The notes under the pieces: model-generated
Seen by the model: the letters and a program-made list of their open reading frames with translations, nothing else
Database searches by the model: none
Told to the model about the DNA's origin: nothing
Part shown: piece by piece, positions 63,616-64,000 of the stretch
Layout: each line of letters begins with the position of its first letter
How positions within the stretch are numbered: the first letter of the stretch is position 1
Translations under genes and position numbers: made by a program
Source of the DNA: Acetobacter oryzoeni
GTDB taxonomy: Bacteria > Pseudomonadota > Alphaproteobacteria > Acetobacterales > Acetobacteraceae
NCBI RefSeq assembly: GCF_004014775.2
Contig: NZ_CP042809.1
Span: 182,435-246,434 of the forward strand
Length of the DNA stretch: 64,000 bases
Direction: 5' to 3'

Positions 63616-64000
63616 TCAGAGAGTCCAGGTATTGAGGATAAAGGCGTTGTCGCGGCGGCCAGCAGGATGATGTCGAGCACGTCCTGCGGATTGATCGGCG
63701 TAATGCCGGGATCAGATTCTGCTCGCCGTAGCCATAGAGAGCTTGAAGCGCAAGCGGCAGGCATAAACCTTTCCCCTTCTTCAAGGATTTTCGCGATCTG
63801 CTTGTTGCAGTTCATGTGCCCCGGAAAGGCCTCGTCACCCAGACGGGGAAAGCCACGCTGCACGCCAAGCGTCACACCCGGACCGTACAGCAGCACCGAC
63901 GTCTCGAAGCCTTTGCGGATCAGACGTGTGGCCTGCAGAAGATTTACGAACCCAACCGATCCTTCATTGGCGACAGTATGGAAGGTGATGAGGGCTTTTT
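63616..64000 (-). pseudogene. MSMEG_0572/Sll0783 family protein, partial and frameshifted
   Basis: The C-terminal part of the first gene of Nit1C clusters, cut by the window edge. It reads [60 protein letters not shown], then through two frame changes near 63735-63780 ([32 protein letters not shown]) and another near 63650 to [11 protein letters not shown] and the stop at 63616-63618. Family members are induced by nitrogen starvation and have no established activity. Confidence 0.83.

Overview
The window looks like an IS-riddled accessory region, plasmid or genomic island, of an alphaproteobacterium. Acetic acid bacteria (Acetobacteraceae such as Acetobacter, Gluconobacter or Komagataeibacter) are my best guess. 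Grounds are the moderately high G+C, the family mix (RHE_PE00001-type HTH protein, nitrilase cluster, metal-resistance modules) and the density of IS5, IS3, IS30, IS110/IS1111, IS21 and Tn3 debris. The genus is inference.

Layout. (1) 1-2440: arsenic operon arsR-arsC-arsB-arsH on the minus strand, all genes overlapping. (2) 2886-8035: an IS1111-group element split by a cargo-free Tn3-family transposon (3338-7025) that has 38-bp inverted repeats. (3) 8157-14879: heavy-metal efflux operon (CDF-like carrier, outer-membrane factor, fusion protein, RND pump) facing a MerR-type regulator across a typical 19-bp-spacer MerR promoter. (4) 15234-18912: a tniA-tniB-tniQ transposition module ending in short direct repeats, then a vapBC pair with a frameshifted toxin. 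(5) 19826-24038: nested IS debris, including a second IS1111 copy sitting in an IS3 element at its orfA/orfB junction.

(6) 24070-35140: a chromosome-like catabolic block, all minus strand: DUF1028 protein, flavin monooxygenase, aldehyde dehydrogenase, RidA, NCS1 permease, GMC oxidoreductase and M20 deacylase, followed by a LysR regulator and a porin. It is bounded by two inverted fragments of one IS5-type element. It probably takes up and oxidises an unidentified nitrogenous compound. (7) 36163-37516: divergent serine recombinases, one inactivated. (8) 38135-40195: an orphan protein joining a phospholipase-D-like nuclease motif to a P-loop ATPase; this is the best candidate for an undescribed system. 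(9) 40884-48840: plasmid-type and stress genes (RHE_PE00001 protein, relB with a truncated relE, BigR-like repressor with rhodanese, OprO/P-like porin) among IS fragments.

(10) 49085-53246: copper-type TonB receptor, DUF2946 protein and a TonB. (11) 53326-55271: two IS5-family elements. (12) 55494-64000: a Nit1C nitrilase cluster in compact operon form (MSMEG_0572, Nit6803-type nitrilase, radical SAM, GNAT/AIR-synthase, glycosyltransferase, MSMEG_0570, MSMEG_0569 flavoprotein), followed by a PrpE-like acyl-CoA synthetase. Five loci in this cluster carry apparent single-base frameshifts. These are either decay or sequencing error.

Taken together, the window carries three metal or metalloid modules, two nitrogen-compound modules and a heavy transposon load.
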